Below are positions 42,981 to 51,452 of a stretch of 61,522 nucleotides of DNA, piece after piece (positions within the stretch are counted from its first letter, which is position 1; each line of letters starts with the position of its first letter). The notes under the pieces are model-generated. The model worked only from the letters and a program-made list of their open reading frames with translations. It was not told where the DNA came from and made no database searches. This DNA comes from Firmicutes bacterium UBA3738 (GTDB lineage: Bacteria > Bacillota > Clostridia > Peptostreptococcales > Anaerovoracaceae): the NCBI GenBank assembly GCA_002372505.1, contig DFGY01000105.1, forward strand, positions 1-61,522, written 5' to 3'. The translations under genes were made by a program, and so were the position numbers.

Positions 42981-44073
42981 GAATCCATTTAAGCCTACAT
43001 TCGGCAGCATCCCCTTCGCAATGGCAGGAAGGGAAAGTATAATCGAGGAGATAATAGACGGTCTGGATAATGCACCGGGAGACCCTAACAGAGCCAGCAT
43101 TTTTGTTGGGGAAAGAGGCACGGGGAAGACGGTGATGATGGCGCGTATTTCTGAAATTGCTGAGCAGAAAGGTTGGATAAGTGCTCACGTTACATCGGGA
43201 AGAGATTTGCTCGAGGAGATTGTGGTGCAAGTGCGTGAAAAGGCGAGCCACATATTATCGCCTGAAACTATAAGGCGTATTAGTGGATTACAAATTGCAG
43301 GCAGCGCTATATCTTTTTCCTTCAGCGAAGAGAGAACAACCTGGCGTTCAGAAATGACGAGGCTGGTAAAAGAACTAAATGAATCGGGCACCGGGCTATT
43401 AATAACAGTAGATGAAGTGTCGGCAAAGGATGAGAGCCTAAAGGTACTAATTGATACATTTCAGCACTTTGTTCGTGAACGTAGAGATGTGGCAATTATG
43501 ATGGCAGGATTGCCTTCCAATGTATCGTCTTTGCTCATGGACGAGAGAGTGAGCTTCGTAAGAAGAGCATTCAGACACGATTTAAGAGCAATAGAAATAC
43601 CGGAAGTTGCATATGCCTTAAGAGATACAGTGAGGAGCAGTGGCAGGGATATAGACGATGATGCTATGTGGTATGCTGCCGAGCTTACGGAAGGCTTCGC
43701 TTTTATGATTCAACTTATTGGTTGCCACATGTGGCGACAAAATCCCGACAACAGAATAATAAACAAAGCCGATGTGGAAGGAGCGATGGAGTTTGCGAAA
43801 AAGCATATGGAGAGTGCAGTCTTTGAAGATATGTATCTCGAGCTCACCGAACGGGAAAAAGAGTTTCTCTTTGCCATGACATTTGAAAATGAAACAACGA
43901 CCATTAGCATATCTGACAGGCTAGGCATATCTCCCAACAACGTTACTCACATAAAAAAGAGATTGTTGGAACGGGGAATAATAGTTTCTGCCGGTCGCGG
44001 TAAGGTATCCTACGCACAAAAGTCGTTTATGGAGTACGTGGAACGGATTCATTCGAGAACCCAACAGGCTTGA
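42973..44073 (+). CDS. AAA-type ATPase with C-terminal winged helix
   Basis: The 366-residue protein begins NPFKPTFGSIPFAMAGRE, typical of a family annotated only as ATP-binding proteins. It has Walker A GERGTGKT (46-53), Walker B LLITVDEV (about 140-148), an arginine-rich sensor region (SFVRRAFRHDLRAI) and a C-terminal winged helix (about 305-345, SISDRLGISPNNVTHIKKRLLERGII). The fold resembles archaeal-type and STAND-like ATPases that bind DNA. It is a single-gene unit between divergent and separately promoted neighbours. The function is unknown; regulation of its own promoter through the 10-bp repeats is a possibility. Confidence 0.75.
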   Translation: MKKNPFKPTFGSIPFAMAGRESIIEEIIDGLDNAPGDPNRASIFVGERGTGKTVMMARISEIAEQKGWISAHVTSGRDLLEEIVVQVREKASHILSPETIRRISGLQIAGSAISFSFSEERTTWRSEMTRLVKELNESGTGLLITVDEVSAKDESLKVLIDTFQHFVRERRDVAIMMAGLPSNVSSLLMDERVSFVRRAFRHDLRAIEIPEVAYALRDTVRSSGRDIDDDAMWYAAELTEGFAFMIQLIGCHMWRQNPDNRIINKADVEGAMEFAKKHMESAVFEDMYLELTEREKEFLFAMTFENETTTISISDRLGISPNNVTHIKKRLLERGIIVSAGRGKVSYAQKSFMEYVERIHSRTQQA

Positions 44074-44104
44074 ATTCTCTTATGATTCGCGAAAGCGAAA
44101 TCTA

Positions 44105-44132
44105 TTGACATGGGTGGGCTAATGGATACAAT
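44105..44132 (+). promoter_or_regulatory. Promoter of the Fn3 protein gene
   Basis: TTGACA (44105-44110), a 16-bp spacer and TACAAT (44127-44132) precede the gene by 52 bp. A small hairpin (GATTCGC-GAAA-GCGAAATC) at about 44085-44103 lies just upstream. Confidence 0.65.
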
Positions 44133-44184
44133 AAGTATAGAATGTTATTTATGATATAAATTATTACTTAAAGGGGGGTAAACC

Positions 44185-45147
44185 ATGACAAAAGTACTGA
44201 AGGCTGGAATGCTTCCATTTGTTGTGCTAGTATGTGCGATAATTCTTTTTATGCCCAAAGATGCAAAGGCTGTGACGGCAGAGCAGAATGGTATTTATGT
44301 GGACAAGGCAGTTGTGCAGTTCACTCCGGATGCCAGTGAGGAAGTTTTAAGCTACACTATTTATGTGAAAAAGAATGATGGGGATTGGGTGCAGAAACAG
44401 ACTCTGGGTGGCGGAGCTCAGACGGCAACAGTTACAGGTCTGAAGCCAACAGACTCATATATTTGGATTAAAGGTGAGTATAAGTATAAATTTAAAAATA
44501 GTACTACAGGAAAAGTCTATGATGGTACCAGAACTGTTTACGATGTGAAAATGAGACCGGCAAAGGTTACAGGTCTGCACCAGGAACGCTGGTATTATTA
44601 TATTAAACAAATCAATGCAGAATGGACGAGACAAAACAGCATTACAGGTTATCAGACTGAGTTTTACGGCCATAATTTAAAGAAAGTTAAAAGACAGCTT
44701 ATGGACGGTGCCTTCAAAAACTACAACACATATAAGAAAATAAAGAATGGAAAAACCTACAAAATGAGGGTTAGAGGTTACACTGAATTTGGTGGCACGA
44801 AAGTATGGGGAGAATGGTCAGCATATACATGGTTTGTAGGACAGACTCCTAAAATGAAGCTTACTTCCAAGAAGAAAAAAATTACTGTTACATGGGGCAA
44901 GGTGAGCGGAGCAACATCCTACACCGTAATGGCATCCACTAAACCAAACAAAGGATACAAAGCGGTGAAGACCGTTTCAGCAAAGAAAAAGGCCAGGGTG
45001 ACATTCAAAAAGCTTGCAAAGAAAAAACTCAAGAAGGGCAAGACTTACTACGTATATGTAAGAAGCAACAAGAAAGTCGGCAAGAAGACATTCTACAGCA
45101 ACGACAAAGGAAGTCCGCTTTACTACACTTTGATAAGATGTAGATAA
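44185..45147 (+). CDS. Secreted fibronectin type III domain protein
   Basis: The 320-residue protein has a Sec signal peptide (cleavage near DAKA, about residue 29) and three beta-sandwich units of fibronectin III type, each with a closing aromatic-rich strand (TVTGLKPTDSYIW, YKMRVRGYTEF, GKTYYVYVRS). The last unit is very Lys-rich, as in the large surface proteins of the window. A strong AAGGGGGG ribosome binding site lies before the ATG. There is no anchor motif. The binding partner is unknown. Confidence 0.78.
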   Translation: MTKVLKAGMLPFVVLVCAIILFMPKDAKAVTAEQNGIYVDKAVVQFTPDASEEVLSYTIYVKKNDGDWVQKQTLGGGAQTATVTGLKPTDSYIWIKGEYKYKFKNSTTGKVYDGTRTVYDVKMRPAKVTGLHQERWYYYIKQINAEWTRQNSITGYQTEFYGHNLKKVKRQLMDGAFKNYNTYKKIKNGKTYKMRVRGYTEFGGTKVWGEWSAYTWFVGQTPKMKLTSKKKKITVTWGKVSGATSYTVMASTKPNKGYKAVKTVSAKKKARVTFKKLAKKKLKKGKTYYVYVRSNKKVGKKTFYSNDKGSPLYYTLIRCR

Positions 45148-45164
45148 AATCTTACAGAAATCAT

Positions 45165-45213
45165 ATAGGGGTGCTGCGTTCCCACGTAAATAGGTGCGCA
45201 ACCCCTATTTTTA
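45165..45213 (+). terminator. Terminator after the Fn3 gene
   Basis: ATAGGGG (45165-45171) and following bases pair with GCGCAACCCCTAT (ending 45208), then TTTTTAT. Confidence 0.7.
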
Positions 45214-45219
45214 TTGCGG

Positions 45220-45245
45220 AACAAAAAGCCTGTCCCCGTGAAACG
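45220..45245 (-). repeat. Dispersed repeat copy C
   Basis: It is identical over 26 bp to copy B and in the same orientation, here in an intergenic position between the Fn3 terminator and the AGCS promoter. Confidence 0.9.
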
Positions 45246-45262
45246 GTAAGATTGATAAATAA

Positions 45263-45291
45263 TAGACAAATCCAACGAGATATAGTAAAAT
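45263..45291 (+). promoter_or_regulatory. Promoter of the AGCS symporter gene
   Basis: TAGACA (45263-45268), a 17-bp spacer and TAAAAT (45286-45291) lie 50 bp before the start. Confidence 0.55.
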
Positions 45292-45340
45292 GGTCGCACT
45301 AATTGTTTTACTATATCTTTTTTGTAGGAGGAGAAAGATT

Positions 45341-46765
45341 ATGGATCTAATACATAATGGGATACTGAAGGTGGTTGATGTACTCTATCAGCCATGGTGC
45401 GTACCCCTGCTTCTCATTGCGGGCGGAATTTACTTCACCATCAGAACCGGTTTGATGCAGGTAAGGTTCTTTGGTGAAAGTATCAGGGTAGTAAAGGAAA
45501 GACCTGCCCAGGGTGGTATTTCATCCTTTGGCGCTCTCATGGTGTCCACTGCGTCCAGGGTCGGTACGGGAAACATTATCGGTGTATCGACGGCTATTAT
45601 TCTCGGTGGAGAGGGTGCGATTTTCTGGATGTGGATTACCGCATTTCTCGGCGGAGCCACGGCCTTCGTTGAATCAACGCTGGCACAGATTTATAAGAAA
45701 AAGAATCCGGACGGCACCAGTTACGGTGGTCCTGCATTCTACATGCAGCAGGCTTTAAAGGCCAGATGGCTGGGAATCATATTCTCAATTCTCATTATCT
45801 TCACATATGCTGTGGGATACAACATGCTGGCTGCTTATAACCTGCAGTCCACATTTGCGGTTTTCAGTTTCTACGGTGATTACACACCACACATTATCGG
45901 TGCAATACTGGCTGTGCTCTTTGCCATTATCGTACTCGGTGGTGCCAAGAGACTGGTCCATGTAACAGGAGTAATGGTTCCTGTAATGGGCGTTATCTAC
46001 GTGGCTGTTGCAATTCTGGTACTGATTCTCAACGCCGGAAACATTCCGGAAATGTTTGGACGCATATTCTCTAGCGCATTTGACTTCCAAGCCATATTCG
46101 GAGGCTTTGCAGGCTCCTGCCTCATGTGGGGTCTTAAGAGAGGTCTTTACTCCAACGAAGCCGGTATGGGTTCTGCGCCAAATGCCGCTGCCACAGCTGA
46201 CGTATCACACCCGGCTAAGCAGGGTCTCGTACAGATGCTTTCAGTATTTATCGATACACTGCTCATTTGTACGGCTACAGCATTCATGTGCATGAGCACG
46301 GATGTTATTCCAAAGAACTTCATAAATCCGGACGAGTCAGCCAACGCTGCAGGCTATGTTCAGGAATCCCTGGGATCAACACTGGGTCAATTTGGTCCAA
46401 TGTTTATAGCTCTGGCTATGACTCTGTTTGCCTTCACAACACTCATCGGTAACTACTCATACTGCGAAGGCTGCCTGAAGTTCATCATAAAGAAGGATCC
46501 AAGCCCATTGCTCCTTCTCATATTCAGACTGTGCGCTTCGGCACTCGTATTCGTTGGTGCTGTTGCTGAATCAGGATTTGTATGGGATACGGCCGACCTG
46601 GCTCAGGGTCTCATGGTTGTTACAAACGTACCGTCCATACTCATACTTGGCGGCGTAGCAATCAAGTGCTTTAAGGATTACAGCAAGCAGAAGAAGGAAG
46701 GCAAGGATCCTCACTTCGTGGCTGCTGACATAGACCTTAAACAGGACACGGATTTTTGGAAATAA
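45341..46765 (+). CDS. Alanine/glycine:cation symporter (AGCS family)
   Basis: This 474-residue membrane protein imports alanine or glycine with sodium. It shows the family pattern: GGIYFTIRTGLMQVRFF, FGALMVSTASRVGTGNIIGVSTAI, GGPAFYMQQAL, RGLYSNEAGMGSAPNAAA and the C-terminal helices. The start at 45341 follows AGGAGGAG; an in-frame ATG 51 bp earlier has none. It is a monocistronic unit flanked by its own promoter and that of xpt. Confidence 0.93.
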   Translation: MDLIHNGILKVVDVLYQPWCVPLLLIAGGIYFTIRTGLMQVRFFGESIRVVKERPAQGGISSFGALMVSTASRVGTGNIIGVSTAIILGGEGAIFWMWITAFLGGATAFVESTLAQIYKKKNPDGTSYGGPAFYMQQALKARWLGIIFSILIIFTYAVGYNMLAAYNLQSTFAVFSFYGDYTPHIIGAILAVLFAIIVLGGAKRLVHVTGVMVPVMGVIYVAVAILVLILNAGNIPEMFGRIFSSAFDFQAIFGGFAGSCLMWGLKRGLYSNEAGMGSAPNAAATADVSHPAKQGLVQMLSVFIDTLLICTATAFMCMSTDVIPKNFINPDESANAAGYVQESLGSTLGQFGPMFIALAMTLFAFTTLIGNYSYCEGCLKFIIKKDPSPLLLLIFRLCASALVFVGAVAESGFVWDTADLAQGLMVVTNVPSILILGGVAIKCFKDYSKQKKEGKDPHFVAADIDLKQDTDFWK

Positions 46766-46768
46766 CAA

Positions 46769-46797
46769 TTGACATCCCGGCCATTTTCATATAGCAT
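46769..46797 (+). promoter_or_regulatory. Promoter of xpt
   Basis: TTGACA (46769-46774), a 17-bp spacer and TAGCAT (46792-46797) lie upstream. The start would be near 46804. The leader to the preferred start codon is about 57 nt and contains a small CCCAAAAATTGGG hairpin, too short for a purine riboswitch. Confidence 0.55.
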
Positions 46798-46860
46798 CTT
46801 GGCATGGGTCCATTGGTTTTCTATTCCCAAAAATTGGGCCTAGGGAAGGATGTAAAGGCT

Positions 46861-47448
46861 ATGCGAGCAATGGAGGAGAAGATTTGTGCCGAAGGCACGG
46901 TAATCTCCAAGGACATTTTAAAGGTAGGTAATTTTCTCAACCAGCAGATTGATACTGTTTTTCTTGCGGAAATTGCAGATGAGATAGCACGCCTTTTCGA
47001 GAATGAAAATATTACAAAAATTATGACCATCGAATCCAGTGGTATTGCCATTGCGGCTGCCGCAGGAATGAAGATGGTCATTCCTGTTATTTTTGCAAAA
47101 AAGAATAAGAGCAGCAATGTGGACGGGGCTACCTATCAGGTGACCATCCATTCATTTACCCACGGCAACGACTATCAGGCAGTTGTCAGCAGGGATTATT
47201 TAAAGCCGGAGGACAAGGTCCTGTTGATTGACGACTTCCTTGCCAGCGGCAATGCTCTTGAAGGATTGGTACAGCTGGTGGAAATGGCCGGAGCCACTCT
47301 GGCAGGTGCGGCTGTTGCAATAGAAAAGAAATTCCAGGGCGGTGGAGATGAACTTCGCGCCCGGGGCATAAGGATAGAATCCCTGGCCTGCATTGAGTCC
47401 ATGGACGAGGACGGGATAGTATTTACTACAGTCAATAATGGGGTATGA
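46861..47448 (+). CDS. xpt: Xanthine phosphoribosyltransferase
   Basis: It salvages xanthine (and guanine) to XMP with PRPP. The protein of about 195 residues has the family N-terminus EEKICAEGTVISKDILKVGNFLNQQID and the PRPP loop LLIDDFLASGNA. The start at 46861 (AAGGA at 46846-46850) matches the length of B. subtilis Xpt; an ATG at 46804 in the same frame would add 19 residues and lie on the predicted transcription start. The gene sits directly before a nucleoside ABC importer, so import and salvage are neighbours. Confidence 0.88.
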   Translation: MRAMEEKICAEGTVISKDILKVGNFLNQQIDTVFLAEIADEIARLFENENITKIMTIESSGIAIAAAAGMKMVIPVIFAKKNKSSNVDGATYQVTIHSFTHGNDYQAVVSRDYLKPEDKVLLIDDFLASGNALEGLVQLVEMAGATLAGAAVAIEKKFQGGGDELRARGIRIESLACIESMDEDGIVFTTVNNGV

Positions 47449-47508
47449 CCCTATATTGAATATATTTCACATCACACTTTACATACTTTAGCAGGAGGAA
47501 AAGGTTAG

Positions 47509-48732
47509 ATGAAAAAGAAAAGTTTAGTGTTACTACTGGTTATGGCGATGGTAGCTGTATTTTCACTGTCGGCTTGTGGCGGCGGCAGCTCGGATTCAGG
47601 ATCATCAGCCAGCAGCAACGAAGGCAAAATCAAAGCTGGGTTCATTTGTCTTCACGATGAAAACTCAACTTACGACCTGAACTTTATCAACGCAGCAAAG
47701 GAAGCTTGCGAAGAGCTGGGAATTCAGTATGAAATCAAGACGAACATCCCTGAAGGTCAGGAGTGCTACGATGCAGCTGCTGAGCTGGTTGACGCCGGAT
47801 GCGGAATCATATTCGCTGACTCCTTCGGTCACGAAGACTACATGATTCAGGCAGCAAAGGAATTCACAGATGTTCAGTTCTGCCACTCAACAGGTACAAA
47901 GGCTCACACAGAGGGACTTGACAATTACCACAACGCCTTCGCAGCAATTTACGATGGCCGTTACCTGGCCGGCGTAGCTGCAGGAATGAAGCTGAACGAA
48001 ATGATTGAAAAGGGCGACATCAAGGCTGATGAAGCTAAGATCGGTTACGTAGGTGCATTCACATATGCAGAAGTAATCTCCGGATACACTTCATTCTTCC
48101 TGGGCGCAAGATCAATCTGCGAAACAGCTACAATGGAAGTAACATTCACAGGATCATGGTATGATGAAACAGCTGAGAAGGAAGGCGCAAACAAGCTGAT
48201 GAACAACGGCTGCGTACTTATCAGCCAGCACGCTGACTCCATGGGAGCTCCGACAGCATGCGAGAAGAAGGGCGTTCCGAACGTTTCCTACAACGGCAGC
48301 ACAGTTGAAGCCTGCCCCAACACATTCATCGTATCATCCCGCATAGACTGGACACCTTACTACAAGGATGCAATCACAAAGGCTATGAACGGCGAAAAGA
48401 TCGATGCTGACTACACAGGTACTCTTGAGACAGGTTCAGTACAGCTCACAGAGATCAACGAAAAGGTTGCCGCAGAAGGAACAGCTGACAAAATCAAGGA
48501 AGTTGAAGCTGACCTGAAGGCAGGCAAAGTACACGTATTCGATACAAAGACATTCAAGGTTGAAGGCAAAGAAGTGGGCGAAGACCACAAGGCTGACGTA
48601 GATACAGATAAGGACTACAAGCCTGATACAGAAGTCGTTAAAGACGGATACTTCCACGAATCAGAATTCCGTTCAGCTCCTTACTTCGATCTTCAGATCG
48701 ACGGCATTAAGCTGCTGGATACAAAATTCTAA
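47509..48732 (+). CDS. BMP-family nucleoside-binding lipoprotein
   Basis: The 407-residue protein is the substrate-binding lipoprotein of an ABC importer of the BmpA/PnrA type, which takes up purine nucleosides in characterised members. The lipobox is SLSAC (C23), followed by a Gly/Ser linker and the Bmp fold (IKAGFICLHDENSTYDLNFINAAKEA, IIFADSFGHEDYM, GYVGAFTYAEVISGY). Length is slightly above the family norm because of a Lys/Asp-rich C-terminal part. The ribosome binding site is GCAGGAGGA. A terminator-like hairpin separates it from the ATPase gene. Confidence 0.9.
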   Translation: MKKKSLVLLLVMAMVAVFSLSACGGGSSDSGSSASSNEGKIKAGFICLHDENSTYDLNFINAAKEACEELGIQYEIKTNIPEGQECYDAAAELVDAGCGIIFADSFGHEDYMIQAAKEFTDVQFCHSTGTKAHTEGLDNYHNAFAAIYDGRYLAGVAAGMKLNEMIEKGDIKADEAKIGYVGAFTYAEVISGYTSFFLGARSICETATMEVTFTGSWYDETAEKEGANKLMNNGCVLISQHADSMGAPTACEKKGVPNVSYNGSTVEACPNTFIVSSRIDWTPYYKDAITKAMNGEKIDADYTGTLETGSVQLTEINEKVAAEGTADKIKEVEADLKAGKVHVFDTKTFKVEGKEVGEDHKADVDTDKDYKPDTEVVKDGYFHESEFRSAPYFDLQIDGIKLLDTKF

Positions 48733-48747
48733 TTAAATGGATCAATT

Positions 48748-48784
48748 GGCAGGCCCTGCAGGCGCGGGGCCCTGCCTTTTTTTA
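48748..48784 (+). terminator. Intra-operon terminator between the binding protein and the ABC ATPase
   Basis: GGCAGGCCC (48748-48756) pairs with GGGCCCTGCC (48767-48776, one bulge), then T7. Partial read-through would give much more binding protein than transporter. Confidence 0.8.
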
Positions 48785-48802
48785 ACGAAAGGTGGATTAC
48801 TC

Positions 48803-50356
48803 TTGGAGAATAAGACAGCTGCTGTGTCCATGAGAGGTATTACAAAAACCTTCGGAAGCGTTGTGGCCAACAACAACGTGGATCTGGACATATACAAAGG
48901 TGAAATCCTTTCACTGCTGGGGGAAAACGGTAGCGGAAAGACTACACTTATGAACATGCTCTCGGGGATTTACTTTCCCGATGAGGGACAGATACTGATA
49001 GACGGAAAGCCGGTGACGATCAGTTCGCCAAAGGAGGCTTTCGATTTTGGAATAGGAATGATTCATCAGCACTTCAAGCTGGTGGATGTATTTACGGCCG
49101 TGGAAAATATCGTGCTTGGCCTGAAGGAAGAGGGCAAACTGGACCTTGAGAAGGCTGCGAAGCGCGTTCAGGATATATGCGATAACTACGGATTCGATGT
49201 GGATCCGAAAAAGAAAATATATGATATGTCCGTATCGGAAAAGCAGACTGTGGAAATAGTCAAGGTGCTTTACAGAGGTGCGGATATTCTCATTTTGGAT
49301 GAGCCTACGGCGGTGCTGACACCACAGGAGACGGACAAGCTCTTTGCTGTACTTCGCAACATGAAGGATGACGGCAAGGCAGTGGTCATCATCACACATA
49401 AGCTTCACGAGGTGGAGGTGCTTTCCGACCGTGTGGCAGTGCTGAGAAAGGGCGAGAATATCGGACAGCTCATTACAAAAGAGACTAATGCTCAGGAAAT
49501 GACCAACATGATGGTTGGCCGTGAGGTTACACTGAATATAAACAGACCGGAGCCTCTGTTCTCTTCACCGAGAATCAGAATTGAAGGTCTGAACGTTAAA
49601 AGCGATGATGGAGTAATGAAACTGAAGGACGTTTCCTTTACTGCCAACGCCGGAGAGATTCTGGGAATCGCCGGCATATCAGGCTGCGGACAGAAGGAAC
49701 TTCTGGAAGCAATTGCGGGACTGCAGGATGTTGAGTCCGGCTCCATTACATACATATCAGATGACGGTAGCAGGGAAGAGCTCATAGGCATGGATCCTCA
49801 AAAGATTGCCGACAAGGGCGTGGCCCTTTCATTTGTACCGGAGGACAGACTGGGCATGGGCCTTGTTGCCAGCATGGACCTGGCGGACAACATGATGCTC
49901 AGGTCATTCAGGTCAGGTAAATCAATGCTCACTGACAGAAAGGCTCCCAGGGCCTTGGCGGAGCAGATAGTACATGACCTGGAAATAAGTACACCGGACA
50001 TTAATACACCCGTCAGAAAGCTTTCCGGAGGTAACGTCCAGAAGGTTCTCGTAGGAAGAGAAATTGCCTCCGCGCCGACGGTGCTTCTTTCCGCATACGT
50101 TGTCCGTGGACTGGATATTAATTCTTCATATACTATATACGATTTGTTAAATCAGCAGAAGGAAAAGGGCGTGGCCGTAATATTTGTCGGTGAGGACCTT
50201 GACGTGCTCCTGGAGCTTTGCGACCGTATACTGGTCCTTTGCGACGGACGCGTCAGCGGAATCGTTGACGGTCCCACAGCTGACAAGCACGGCGTGGGCA
50301 TGATGATGACCAGCCTTGGCGGCGATCATATGGATGGAGGTGAGATGCATGAATAA
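48803..50356 (+). CDS. Nucleoside ABC importer, double ATP-binding protein
   Basis: This protein of about 517 residues has two ABC modules, the form found in sugar and BMP/Nup-type nucleoside importers. The first has Walker A GENGSGKT and the signature MSVSEKQTVEI; the second has a degenerate Walker A (GISGCGQKE) and LSGGNVQKVLVGRE. The TTG at 48803, 7 nt after AAAGGTGG, is the likely start; the longer frame from 48737 runs through the terminator. Walker B of the second module reads TVLLSAYVVRGLD where others have DEPTRGLD, so the second site is probably inactive. Confidence 0.9.
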   Translation: MENKTAAVSMRGITKTFGSVVANNNVDLDIYKGEILSLLGENGSGKTTLMNMLSGIYFPDEGQILIDGKPVTISSPKEAFDFGIGMIHQHFKLVDVFTAVENIVLGLKEEGKLDLEKAAKRVQDICDNYGFDVDPKKKIYDMSVSEKQTVEIVKVLYRGADILILDEPTAVLTPQETDKLFAVLRNMKDDGKAVVIITHKLHEVEVLSDRVAVLRKGENIGQLITKETNAQEMTNMMVGREVTLNINRPEPLFSSPRIRIEGLNVKSDDGVMKLKDVSFTANAGEILGIAGISGCGQKELLEAIAGLQDVESGSITYISDDGSREELIGMDPQKIADKGVALSFVPEDRLGMGLVASMDLADNMMLRSFRSGKSMLTDRKAPRALAEQIVHDLEISTPDINTPVRKLSGGNVQKVLVGREIASAPTVLLSAYVVRGLDINSSYTIYDLLNQQKEKGVAVIFVGEDLDVLLELCDRILVLCDGRVSGIVDGPTADKHGVGMMMTSLGGDHMDGGEMHE

Positions 50357-51452
50357 CAAAGAGCCTCTCATTCACATTACCCGTCGGGCAGACATAGGCT
50401 GGAAGAAGGCATGGGTCATCAGAGGCGCGGCTATAATTACAGCCCTCATTATATCGGCCATTGCGGTGACACTTGCCACAGGACTCGATCCCTTCAGCGT
50501 ATACGGCAAAATGTTTGAAGGTGCCTTCGGCAGCCCGAGAAAGATGTGGATTCTGGGTAAGGAAATAGCATTCCTTCTCTGCGTATCTCTGGCGCTGACG
50601 CCGGCCTTTAAAATGAAGTTCTGGAATCTTGGCGGTGAAGGGCAGATACTAATCGGCGCCCTGGTTACATCGGCTATTATGATTTACGTAGGTGAGTCAC
50701 TGCCTAACGGTGCGCTCATTCCCTTAATGTTTATTGCTGCTGCGGGAGCAGGTGCAATATGGGCCGGCATTCCCGCATTCTTCAAGGCCAAGTGGAACAC
50801 CAACGAGACGCTTTTCACACTCATGATGAACTACGTGGCCATTCAGCTGGTGGCCTACTACATTATCATATGGGAAGTGCCAAAGGGTTCAGGCAAGGTC
50901 GGCATCATAAACCAGGATTCCCTGGCAGGATGGATGCCGGATCTGGCAGGGCAGAAGTACCTCTTTGTAATACTTCTCGTAGCCCTTATGACTATAGGAA
51001 TACATGTATACCTTAAATACAGTAAGCACGGATATGAGCTTACCGTTGTAGGGGAGAGCAGAAACACTGCCCGCTACGTGGGTATAAAAGTCGACAGCGT
51101 AATAATCAGGACGCTGCTCCTTTCCGGAGGTATGTGCGGCATAGTGGGATGGATGATGGTCTCCTCCACGGACCATACAATTACCACCACCCTTGCAGGC
51201 GGCAGAGGATTTATGGGAATCATGGTGTCATGGCTGGCCCAGTTCAATCCGGTAGCCATGATATTTGCCAGCTTGCTTCTGGTATTCATGCAGAGGGGAG
51301 CAGCGGAGATTTCAACTGCATTCCAGCTGAACCAGTCCTTCGGAGATATTATTACTGGAATAATATTATTCTTCCTTATCGGAAGTGAATTTTTCATAAA
51401 CTACAGAATACACATGAGACACAAGGAAAAGGAGGGTACGGAAAATGTTTGA
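50349..51452 (+). CDS. Nucleoside ABC importer permease 1
   Basis: The 367-residue membrane permease of the YufP/NupP type has LSLALTPAFKMKFWNLGGEGQILIGAL and ANYV-like ETLFTLMMNYVAIQL motifs plus GKVGIINQDS. The start at 50349 follows GGAGGTGA and overlaps the ATPase gene by 8 bp. With the next gene it forms the membrane channel. Confidence 0.9.
   Translation: MNNKEPLIHITRRADIGWKKAWVIRGAAIITALIISAIAVTLATGLDPFSVYGKMFEGAFGSPRKMWILGKEIAFLLCVSLALTPAFKMKFWNLGGEGQILIGALVTSAIMIYVGESLPNGALIPLMFIAAAGAGAIWAGIPAFFKAKWNTNETLFTLMMNYVAIQLVAYYIIIWEVPKGSGKVGIINQDSLAGWMPDLAGQKYLFVILLVALMTIGIHVYLKYSKHGYELTVVGESRNTARYVGIKVDSVIIRTLLLSGGMCGIVGWMMVSSTDHTITTTLAGGRGFMGIMVSWLAQFNPVAMIFASLLLVFMQRGAAEISTAFQLNQSFGDIITGIILFFLIGSEFFINYRIHMRHKEKEGTENV

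Noticed and set aside
46766..46860. A purine riboswitch before xpt
   Set aside because: The leader is about 57 nt and lacks the conserved P1 and loop sequences; only a small CCCAAAAATTGGG hairpin is present.
48737..48802. An earlier start for the ABC ATPase at 48737
   Set aside because: The frame crosses a terminator hairpin and gives a Gly/Pro-rich leader not seen in the family; TTG at 48803 has a good ribosome binding site.
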